Source of the DNA: Siphonodentalium dalli
Taxonomy: Eukaryota > Mollusca > Scaphopoda > Gadilida > Siphonodentaliidae
DNA: 64,000 nucleotides
Assembly (NCBI GenBank): GCA_032622095.1
Contig: CP136063.1
Span: forward strand, 74,935,980-74,999,979
Reading direction: 5' to 3'
A program made the translations under genes and the position numbers. Of the stretch, positions 50,376 to 57,261 are shown one piece after another. A model generated the notes under the pieces. That model was not told the DNA's origin. It ran no database searches and was given only the letters and a program-made list of their open reading frames with translations. Every line of letters begins with the position of its first letter. The stretch's first letter is position 1.

Positions 50376-51484
50376 ATGGCCGATTGGAAAGATTATTTGA
50401 GTTCAATTTATTTTAATCCGGGTCACCCCGCATCGTACTCAGGAGCTACAAAGTTGCATCAGACTGTAAAATCTGAAAATAAGCACAACATTTCCAAGCG
50501 CGAGATTGTGACGTGGCTACAAAATCATGAAAGTTATTCCCTGACAAAAAGTGTTAGACGAAAATTCCCGAGGTCTCGTGTTATTGTAAACGCTTCTGAC
50601 AGTCAATGGGATGGAGACCTCATGGATATGAATGATGTTTCCAAAGACAACGACAATTACACCTACGTGTTAGTAATGATTGACATTTTTTCTAGGAAGT
50701 TATGGTGTGAGCTATAAAGAGGAAAACTGCAATTAATGCGATCAATGCTATGAAACATATATTTGAAGGTGGAAGAACCCCGCGCGTCCTCCGAACGGAT
50801 CGCGGTTCGGAGTTCACAAACAAACGGGTCAAAAGTTACCTTAAGGGTCTTCATATATCTCAAATTTTTACTCAAAACGAAATGAAAGCCAATTATTCGG
50901 AACGGGTCATAAAAACTATAAAGCAGAAGATTTCGCGTTATATGATAAAGCATAATAATGCTAGATATATCGACATTCTACAAGATATTGTGAAAAGTTA
51001 TAACCATACAATACATCGTTCGTTAGGCACCACCCCTGACTCCATAACTGTTGAGAATGAAGATGAGTCTCGTCTCGATCAGTGGTTAATAAGACAGAAG
51101 GGAGGTGTTAAAAGTAAATTGAAGAAAAAGTTCAAATACAATGTAAATGATATCGTTAGAATATCACACACCAAAGCAGTTTTTGACCGAGAATATTCTC
51201 AGAAATGGACTGGAGAGTTGTTCAAAGTGACTAAGAGGTTTTACAGGCAGAACATACCCTTGTATACATTGACAGATTTCTTGGATGAAAACATTGAGGG
51301 TGCTTTCTACGAGTCAGAACTTCAAGGGGTGCGCGTTGATGACGAAACAGTTTACAGAATAGATAAAATTGTCAAAAAGAGGAAACGAAAGGGTCAAACT
51401 GAAGTCCTGGTGCACTGGCATTCATGGCCTGACAAATTTAATTCATGGATTTTAGAGTCTGATGTCGACAGATATCAAAATTAA
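50376..51484 (+). pseudogene. Polinton integrase with chromodomain, one frameshift
   Basis: Retroviral-type (rve, DDE) integrase that would insert the element with a 6-bp duplication. The first frame, 50376-50717, holds the N-terminal region and the start of the catalytic core, including SQWDGDLMDM and VLVMIDIFSRK. The second frame, open from about 50713 to 51484, holds the second catalytic Asp (LRTDRGSEF) and the Glu (YSERVIKTIK). It then carries a C-terminal chromodomain with YRIDKIVKKR and VHWHSWPDKFNSW. A one-base frame change at about 50711-50716 separates the two. I chose ATG 50376 because the TTG at 50355 is not a normal start. Either the gene is dead or there is a sequence error at that point; everything else looks intact. 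Confidence 0.9.
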
Positions 51485-51522
51485 TAAGAGCAAGCTATCC
51501 GAGGGGGGAAACCATTACAATC

Positions 51523-51963
51523 ATGAATAATAGAACAGATACCTTGACGAATATGTTTCAAACAGAACGCGGTCGTCTACATATGAATCTCCTTAAATGG
51601 ATAGGAATTACGATTATGGTAATAACTCTGTCACTACCGGTTATAATAGTTCCAAAGAAGATACCACGTCAGACGGGGGACTATGAATTACGGCATACGA
51701 ACGAGTCACGCCCCCATGATTACGAACAACACCCCTGTGGGTTCGTGAAAAAGTGGACAATACGATCAAACATTACTGTTACATTATGTAATAATCAAGG
51801 GCGCATTTATACACGCATTAGGCGAGTTGTGAATAACACTCCCGCGATTATAAGTATTCCGTATAACCAGTGGTCTGCCTTCAAGTATATATTCAGTGAT
51901 GTTGATAAAACTATAAGAGAAGAGATGAACATTGATTCTCATTTGAAACAAAATAGAAACTAG
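51523..51963 (+). CDS. Membrane-anchored PC4-like protein
   Basis: 146 aa. A single hydrophobic segment at about residues 24-44 (LKWIGITIMVITLSLPVIIV) is followed by a linker. Residues about 72-131 have the strand-turn-strand then helix pattern of PC4/p15: KKWTIRSNITVTLCNNQG, RIYTRIRRVV, then IPYNQWSAFKYIFSDV. PC4 folds bind single-stranded DNA. Similar PC4-like ORFs are common in this part of animal Polintons, so this may be a standard component, perhaps virion- or membrane-associated. Alternative in-frame starts exist at residues 11 and 21. Fold assignment is by eye. Confidence 0.6.
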   Translation: MNNRTDTLTNMFQTERGRLHMNLLKWIGITIMVITLSLPVIIVPKKIPRQTGDYELRHTNESRPHDYEQHPCGFVKKWTIRSNITVTLCNNQGRIYTRIRRVVNNTPAIISIPYNQWSAFKYIFSDVDKTIREEMNIDSHLKQNRN

Positions 51964-51967
51964 TCAT

Positions 51968-52405
51968 ATGGATAATTATTATCTGTACCTGACTAGCGAC
52001 GGTTCCATAGATAAATATCCAGATAATCGTCCTCTCGACTTCACAATAGAGTTACCTGGTGTATTAATATTGGAAGGGGCGTGGTTATGTTGTTTGAAAG
52101 ACATAAACATAACTGACCATATAGACACGGATTTATTATATATTTGTTCGGACATATGTGGAGAATCAATAGCCTGCGACACATCATACCCCATCCTCCG
52201 GGTTATAAAGAGAGACACACGTGATACGGGTCATTGGCGGAGTTTTGAGGACTCATTCTACATAAACGTAAGACAGGATAAACTTCAGCGTCTCAGGATT
52301 TTTATAAGAGGCGATAAACTTTCTAAAATAAATGCAGAAAAAAGAGTGACCTGTACACTACATCTGAAGAAACATGTCGATCACGTATATTCCAGCCGAT
52401 ATTGA
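51968..52405 (+). CDS. Penton-like / minor capsid protein
   Basis: 145 aa, starting YYLYLTSDGSIDKYPDNRPL and continuing DFTIELPGVLILEGAWLCCL. That is the N-terminal pattern of Polinton penton-type proteins (YLTLxSNxSxxxxPxN, then xxLPxxIxLxGxWEVGL). The C-terminal ...RIFIRGD...VTCTLHLKK strand also fits. The known role is the capsid vertex protein, a single jelly roll. It is short, so only part of a longer penton may be represented, or it is a compact form. It overlaps the next ORF by 32 nt. Confidence 0.65.
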   Translation: MDNYYLYLTSDGSIDKYPDNRPLDFTIELPGVLILEGAWLCCLKDINITDHIDTDLLYICSDICGESIACDTSYPILRVIKRDTRDTGHWRSFEDSFYINVRQDKLQRLRIFIRGDKLSKINAEKRVTCTLHLKKHVDHVYSSRY

Positions 52406-52709
52406 AATGTGGCGAAAACATTTCAGGGACATGATTAATGGGAAGTTAACGCCAGATAATGAGGGTCGCTACTTTATTGACAAAACTCAAAATAGCGATA
52501 GTGAAGAAGAAGAAGACGTTCTAAAACCACATATTAACGTAGTGACACCCATAGCGCAAGCGATTGAAATGGCCAAAGCAGAAGTTGCAGAAAATAAGTT
52601 GACACAAGCACGTAAGACGTCAAAAAAAAACAATAAGAGGGTGTTACCTAACGATTTGGCTCATAACCCTAAGAAAGTGAAAACCACCACCTGGTTCGAT
52701 AAACCATGA
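52374..52709 (+). CDS. Small acidic/basic capsid-associated protein
   Basis: 111 aa. The N-terminal segment is YIPADIEMWRKHFRDMINGK, followed by an acidic DSEEEED stretch, a VTPIAQAIEMAKAEVAENK helix and a basic C-terminus (KKNNKRVLPND, KKVKTTTWFDKP). The VTPxxQAxEMAK helix recurs in ORFs immediately upstream of Polinton capsid genes. Role unknown; a scaffolding or core protein processed by the protease would fit its place and charge. It starts inside the penton-like gene, and its stop codon overlaps the capsid ATG by four bases (ATGA). Confidence 0.6.
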   Translation: MSITYIPADIEMWRKHFRDMINGKLTPDNEGRYFIDKTQNSDSEEEEDVLKPHINVVTPIAQAIEMAKAEVAENKLTQARKTSKKNNKRVLPNDLAHNPKKVKTTTWFDKP

Positions 52710-53968
52710 ATGAATACAGAGAGTACCATACCTCTAAATTGGCATTATTTGAATCGCCCACGGTTGACAGCGGAATACAAGCGACAGAATGGATAAACTA
52801 CAGACCCGTGAATCAGCTGACAGACACTGCAGCTTTAGAGTTCAATATTCCCGCCATGGCCACAACCTACATGGACCTCAAACGGACATTGCTACTTCTC
52901 AAACTCAAAATAACCAAGCAAGATGGTTCGGCTCTAACCGTTAATGACGATGTGGGTCTGATAAATGCACCCCTACATTCAATATTTTCGCAGGTCGATT
53001 TGAATATACAGCAAGTTCCCGTGAGTCAAGTCGGTCCGAATTATCCATACAAAGCATATTTCGATGTACTCTTAGAAACTGAACGTAAGGAACAGCTACA
53101 TGGACAAGCGTTCGAAAAGGACACGGCAGGTGGTATGGACCTGGCAGATTCGAAAAGCGGGAACTCTGGCCTGTATTACAGGTCCAAAACAACCCGTACT
53201 AGTCAAATAATGGATATTATGGGATCAATTCAGCTTGACTTCTTCCAACAGGACAAATTACTACTAAATGGTCTCCCGCTCACGTTAAAATTCTGGCAGA
53301 CGAGAGATGTTTTTAGACTGATGTATGCGGGAACCACTGAGACATACAAGTTGAAAATACAGGAAGCTAATTTGAGACTAGCCACTGTGAAAGTTAACCC
53401 CGGTGTATTACTCAGTCATACTGAGTCACTCAAGAAAAAGAACGCGTGTTATCCTTTTTCAAAATCTATCATAAAGACGTATACAGTGTCAAAAGGTGCA
53501 TTCAGTTTGGGAGAAGATAATCTATTTCAAGGAAACGTACCCAGTAGCTGTATTATTGGCTTAGTATCATCAAAGGCTGAAAGCGGTTCACGCGATAAGA
53601 ACCCGTTCAACTTTGCGACTTTTGGATGCAACTTCGTCGGATTTTACGTCAACGGGCAGTCTATGCCCGCCCAAGCACTCCAACCGAACTTTACCAGTAA
53701 GGAATATGTAGAAGCTTACAATACGATAATAAAAGATGCGAAACGAAAAGCCGTTCATATTACTTATGAGGATTATGCGAAAGGTTATTGCATATATCGG
53801 ATAAACCCGCAAGGAATTAATCACGACAGGGTCATACCACACAAAGGTCACACACGCCTCGAAATTAAATTCTCATCGGCTTTGAAAGACAATTGTACTG
53901 TAATCGTATACGCAAAATTTCCTGCCGTTCTCAAAGTTGACGAGAGTCGTAAAGTTTGCATTGAATAA
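52706..53968 (+). CDS. Major capsid protein (double jelly roll)
   Basis: 420 aa. It reads as a Polinton major capsid protein: IQATEWINYRPVNQL, then VGLINAPLHSIFSQVDLNIQ, then YPYKAYFDVLLETERKEQLH, then FEKDTAGGMD. These phrases are characteristic of the N-terminal jelly roll in animal Polintons. The C-terminal half includes YTVSKGAFSLGEDNLF and a final IKFSSALKDNCTVIVYAKF strand. The family forms the trimeric hexons of an icosahedral shell. The ORF is intact and of ordinary to slightly short length. Its TAA overlaps the protease ATG (TAATG). Confidence 0.92.
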   Translation: MNEYREYHTSKLALFESPTVDSGIQATEWINYRPVNQLTDTAALEFNIPAMATTYMDLKRTLLLLKLKITKQDGSALTVNDDVGLINAPLHSIFSQVDLNIQQVPVSQVGPNYPYKAYFDVLLETERKEQLHGQAFEKDTAGGMDLADSKSGNSGLYYRSKTTRTSQIMDIMGSIQLDFFQQDKLLLNGLPLTLKFWQTRDVFRLMYAGTTETYKLKIQEANLRLATVKVNPGVLLSHTESLKKKNACYPFSKSIIKTYTVSKGAFSLGEDNLFQGNVPSSCIIGLVSSKAESGSRDKNPFNFATFGCNFVGFYVNGQSMPAQALQPNFTSKEYVEAYNTIIKDAKRKAVHITYEDYAKGYCIYRINPQGINHDRVIPHKGHTRLEIKFSSALKDNCTVIVYAKFPAVLKVDESRKVCIE

Positions 53969-54414
53969 TGAATACACGCGGACTCATGAGGGCGATAAAT
54001 AGTTTCACAAACCATAATGAGATAGATGTTTGTCCCATAGACAAATTACCTCTTTATATCCAATATCCCCGGATGTATATAGTTAACACAGACGAGAGTA
54101 GCCAACCTGGACGCCACTGGATATTGATGACATTCCAGGAACATAACGTATCAGAGTTCTTCGACCCTATGGGATTAAAACCCGAGTGTTACAACGGACG
54201 ATTTAAACACGTGTTGTTATTGAATGGACCTCGTTACGAGTGCAATGCTTACAGATTACAGGGTTCTAATATATGTGGTCCCTATTGCATATACTTTGCA
54301 TTCTATAAACTGTGCGGATACAGTCTAGAAAATATAATGAGACGTTTCAGTGCCAATAATTATATGTATAATGATTTAATTATTAAGGATTTTATGTTGA
54401 AATATATTCTGTAA
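53968..54414 (+). CDS. Adenovirus-type cysteine protease
   Basis: 148 aa. Catalytic residues of the C5/Ulp-like fold are visible: His50 in GRHWILM, Asp66 in FFDPMG, Gln98 and Cys103 in QGSNICGPYC. In this family it matures capsid proteins in the virion. The ORF is intact. A motif copy in reverse orientation (AACGCTCTTCATT) begins at the stop codon, 54414-54426, and an AATAAA lies at about 54471, probably the poly(A) signal for the plus-strand cluster. Confidence 0.93.
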   Translation: MNTRGLMRAINSFTNHNEIDVCPIDKLPLYIQYPRMYIVNTDESSQPGRHWILMTFQEHNVSEFFDPMGLKPECYNGRFKHVLLLNGPRYECNAYRLQGSNICGPYCIYFAFYKLCGYSLENIMRRFSANNYMYNDLIIKDFMLKYIL

Positions 54415-54529
54415 ACGCTCTTCATTAGCGACAACGAGAGAAACACTCTTTAAATTATATTATGTATATAAATAAAATATTGTAAATACAATCATTTATC
54501 GTTCATATATTATCATATGTATGACTGGG

Positions 54530-54578
<49 letters not shown>

Positions 54579-54766
54579 CTGGGTTGAGAGGGTGGGGGTG
54601 GGGGGTCTGTGGAGAGAGTCCGGTGAGGTGGTATTAGGTCTGTTGTCAAAACAAACAAAAAAATCTATTGTTTTTGTTTGTTTCGTCAAAAGCCTAAAAA
54701 ACAAAGGTATGTGAGCCATCCGCCCCCCCCGAATGAAAAAAATAGATAATCGATACATATATATAT
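54415..54766. other. Convergent intergenic region with poly(A) signals and microsatellite
   Basis: Lies between the ends of the plus-strand cluster and the minus-strand TBP-like gene. It holds an AATAAA on the plus strand near 54471, a (TA)n run at 54534-54576, and G- and C-rich short tracts. On the minus strand AATAAA (54766-54771) overlaps the stop codon of the TBP-like gene. ORFs through the TA run are rejected. Confidence 0.6.
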
Positions 54767-55291
54767 TTATTCTGAAAGTAATTCAAGTTCACATATGGTA
54801 GGATATACAATATTTAACATCTGCTTTTCACTTTTAATGCCCGTAATCACAATTTTTCCATTATGAAAGCATGTAAAATGTATTTTCTCACGTCTGAACA
54901 TTGCCGCAGGGAACAGCTCTAATTCGTAAGAACATTCCATAAGTTTCACTAAAATGTTTAAGTCAAGTTTTCCATTTAACTGACAAAATGCAGACATTGT
55001 CAAAATTTTTATGGAATTTAATCTCACTCGCCAACCACATTTTTGAATATGTCGAGCGTACCGACGCAATCGAACTCGTGTCTGTTTGACACTATCAGAA
55101 AGCCCGTTAACAACGATTTTACCCGTGTTAAACACGAGGCAACATCCACCGAATTTAGAATGTTTCCATACAACTCCGCTAAACTTTTTGGAATTGTATT
55201 CAATGTTCGAACAGTCGAGTGTCAAATCCCTTAGATTAATAGAACAGTTCAAATCTGCAGAACATACGACATTAGTTATTCGTAGCATCAT
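54767..55291 (-). CDS. TATA-binding-protein-like protein encoded by the Polinton
   Basis: 174 aa, almost exactly the two-repeat saddle core of TBP with no N-terminal extension. Repeat 1: residues ~5-87 (ITNVVCSADLNCSINLRDLT, EYNSKKFSGVV, CLVFNTGKIVVNG). Repeat 2: ~88-172 (IKILTMSAFCQLNGKLDLN, YELELFPAAMF, FTCFHNGKIVITG, IVYPTICEL). The four DNA-kinking phenylalanines of cellular TBP correspond to F37, F54, F127 and F142; spacings are 17, 73 and 15 against about 17, 74 and 17. TBP nucleates transcription complexes on TATA boxes in the nucleus. It starts 11 nt after the PC4-like gene ends, so the two are likely co-expressed. An AATAAA overlaps the stop. Large viruses are known to carry TBPs; I do not recall one in a Polinton. 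The ORF is intact, suggesting use. Family assignment is strong; function here is inferred. Confidence 0.87.
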   Translation of the reverse strand: MMLRITNVVCSADLNCSINLRDLTLDCSNIEYNSKKFSGVVWKHSKFGGCCLVFNTGKIVVNGLSDSVKQTRVRLRRYARHIQKCGWRVRLNSIKILTMSAFCQLNGKLDLNILVKLMECSYELELFPAAMFRREKIHFTCFHNGKIVITGIKSEKQMLNIVYPTICELELLSE

Positions 55292-55302
55292 AGGAGTAAT
55301 GT

Positions 55303-55914
55303 TTAGATCAATGTCTGCATCCGGTTAATCAAACACGTTCTATCGCCGTTGGGGCAGCATTCCATACATCTTAAAGATCCTTCCTGGTTTTGGTGATCGT
55401 CGGTCAAATAGCACTGCACAGTCTGATCAATTTCAGGAATATTAGCACACAGGACGAATATAGCTCCAACTAGTTCTTCAAATTGGTCGAATGTCAGAGA
55501 TATTCCGCATTTGGTTGCACACAAATCATCTGAATGTTCAGGCAGCCAATACCTGCGAATGTCAACACGCGGGATGCCGCTCTTTATCGTAATGAAGAAA
55601 TTCCCTCCGATATGCCGTCTCATGAATACATCGTCTTCACCGGTACGATAACTGACCACTTCTTGATGTATATCTGCTAAGTAATATTTCAACTCTTTGA
55701 ATCTCCTTAGATTTAATGTTATTCCAGATTTTGTCGGAAATTTATGGCCCGCAGAACTTTCACCGCACTCTCGTATGTGTATATACAGATTTCCCTGGAA
55801 TCGGCCGTCAAATAGGAAAATGTCATTTCCTAACGGGGCCAAGCATTGTGGATGGAACGCCCTCTCGTTGGTTTCAGTCCGTTGGTTTCCTTCAACATCG
55901 GGTTGATCAGTCAT
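55303..55914 (-). CDS. Protein with two PC4 (p15) coactivator-like domains
   Basis: 203 aa from the ATG at 55914 (MTDQPDVEGN). The frame opens further upstream, but TTATTTTCCAG before this ATG looks like a 3' splice site, so a 5'-UTR intron is possible. Domain 1 at about residues 30-84 has LFDGRFQGNLYIHIREC, then GITLNLRRFKELKYYLADI. Domain 2 at about 97-162 has FMRRHIGGNFFITI, PRVDIRRYW, then GISLTFDQFEELVGAIF. Domain 2 follows the PC4 pattern (IDIREYW...KGISLxxxQWxxL) closely. A cysteine-rich tail (C168, C183, C186, C187, C194) may bind metal. Cellular PC4 binds ssDNA and assists TBP/TFIIA-dependent transcription. It lies directly upstream of the TBP-like gene on the same strand. Confidence 0.82.
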   Translation of the reverse strand: MTDQPDVEGNQRTETNERAFHPQCLAPLGNDIFLFDGRFQGNLYIHIRECGESSAGHKFPTKSGITLNLRRFKELKYYLADIHQEVVSYRTGEDDVFMRRHIGGNFFITIKSGIPRVDIRRYWLPEHSDDLCATKCGISLTFDQFEELVGAIFVLCANIPEIDQTVQCYLTDDHQNQEGSLRCMECCPNGDRTCLINRMQTLI

Positions 55915-56026
55915 TGTTTTTTTATTTTGAACCTGGAAAATAAGAAAACAAAACATTACTTATCAGTTACACATCGAGAATACAAAAGTCCGAAAGGAGT
56001 CCGCTCATGCGTTTGGTGGATGTTGA

Positions 56027-56268
56027 ATGTGGGGGGGGAGGCCCCGCCCCCGCCCGCCCCGCCCGCCCTGGGGATGGGGGGAGGCCCGCCCGCCCCGCCC
56101 CCCCCCCCGCCCGCCCTGGGGAGGGGGAGGCCCGCCCGCCCGCCCGCCCCCGCCCGCCCTGGGGAGGGGAGGCCCGCCCGCCCGCCCGCCCCGCCCCCAC
56201 CCGCCCTGGGGAGGGGAGCCCCGCCCCGCCCCCGGGGGAGGGGAGGCCCGCCCCGCCCCCGCATACTC
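56027..56268. repeat. GC-rich minisatellite island
   Basis: About 240 bp of almost pure G/C in an otherwise AT-rich element. Imperfect units of about 45-60 bp contain GCCCGCCC and CCCTGGGGAGGGG. Runs of four or more G or C on both strands could form G-quadruplex or i-motif structures. Proline/glycine/arginine-rich ORFs on both strands here are rejected as repeat artefacts. It separates the PC4/TBP unit from the plus-strand ORF at 56308 and could hold a bidirectional control region. Confidence 0.8.
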
Positions 56269-56285
56269 AATAAGAATAAGAAAAT

Positions 56286-56300
56286 TGAGTCATTGAGTCA
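56286..56300. promoter_or_regulatory. Two tandem TGAGTCA (AP-1-like) sites
   Basis: TGAGTCA at 56286-56292 and 56294-56300, 8 nt before the ATG at 56308. This heptamer is the consensus AP-1/TRE site. Two adjacent copies are unlikely by chance but can also arise from a small duplication; regulatory use is inferred. Confidence 0.35.
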
Positions 56301-56307
56301 GTTCATT

Positions 56308-56868
56308 ATGGAGAGAATACTACCCGCAGAAATACTGGAGAAAATATACAATCAGCTAATTGAAATGTCAACTATAAATCCAGAAATAAAAAAACAACTA
56401 CTACACAATTGGTTTATAAGAGAAATTAAAATAATACTGAAGAATATAGATGAAGGATATTTTCCTGTACAACGATTGAAATCTTTGATTGAGAGGTCTG
56501 AATTTGAAACTGATTTCTTACAGGATATATTGAATCAAATGTATTCAAATCGCTGGGTATTTAGAGGCGTTCCTAAAAACAAAATACATGACATTCGTGA
56601 ACTTATTGGAGATAACTTTGTGAGATTTGCAGAATACCGAGACTGGGTTTTCAATCAGAGAAGTTTTGAAGAAGTGACAATAATTCATGGATATATCATT
56701 CTCCGTGAACCGGGTACACTGTTCACGATTGAACAAATACTTAACAGCGGCGTGATTTTGGATTACATTTCTACAAGTAAATCGAAATATATTTCAGAAT
56801 TAGAGAATGAATTAATCTGGTCATTCGGAATAATCTGGAATTATGGTGACTCTTCGTTGAGAAAATAA
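56308..56868 (+). CDS. Unrecognised protein with F-box-like N-terminus
   Basis: 186 aa from the ATG at 56308. The open frame continues upstream through the GC-rich repeat, but that part looks artificial, so this is the first sensible start. The N-terminal ILPAEILEKIYNQLIEM matches the start of an F-box (LPxEILxxIxxxL). The rest is charged and helical at first, then more strand-like (VTIIHGYIILREPGTLF), with no known motif or membrane segment. F-box proteins recruit targets to SCF ubiquitin ligases; if real, this could be a host-interaction factor. It stands alone between the PC4/TBP unit and the polymerase. A run of A follows the stop. Confidence 0.55.
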   Translation: MERILPAEILEKIYNQLIEMSTINPEIKKQLLHNWFIREIKIILKNIDEGYFPVQRLKSLIERSEFETDFLQDILNQMYSNRWVFRGVPKNKIHDIRELIGDNFVRFAEYRDWVFNQRSFEEVTIIHGYIILREPGTLFTIEQILNSGVILDYISTSKSKYISELENELIWSFGIIWNYGDSSLRK

Positions 56869-57261
56869 AAAAAAAAAAAAACATAGTTGTTTTTGGTTTA
56901 AGTATAAACCAAAAATGAGATTGTACTGGAGGTAAAAATGTAATGATAGAAATCATAATTCATAACTAACCTGTATAGAATATTTCACACGCACAGTATA
57001 GGACTACCGAATTTGTAATTGTGAATTGGATCGGGTAGCATTTTATAGATCGAAAAAATGGACACCTTGGATAAATTGACCAATGACGGCCATACGTTTA
57101 TAGTAATACGTGTTCATACACGCTCGATGTTATCTAACATCGAACGTGTTTGAACGAGTCTTAGTATAATCCGATAACTACCATCGATCGAATATTTACA
57201 CTCTCATTACAACCTTGATCAAATATAGACGATTAAATTATATATATATTACGTACCTCGT
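56869..57261. other. Intergenic region downstream of the polymerase gene
   Basis: AT-rich, no ORF of note. A short inverted repeat, ACACGCTCGATGTTATCTAA followed by CATCGAACGTGT (about 57117-57150), could be a terminator-like or processing hairpin for the convergent genes. Confidence 0.4.

Noticed and set aside
50663-50953. Minus-strand 96-aa ORF across the integrase frameshift
   Set aside because: It overlaps the integrase core on the opposite strand and has no motif of its own.
55846-56296. Proline-, glycine- and arginine-rich ORFs on both strands
   Set aside because: They arise from the GC-rich repeat. I kept only the downstream part from ATG 56308, which has normal composition.
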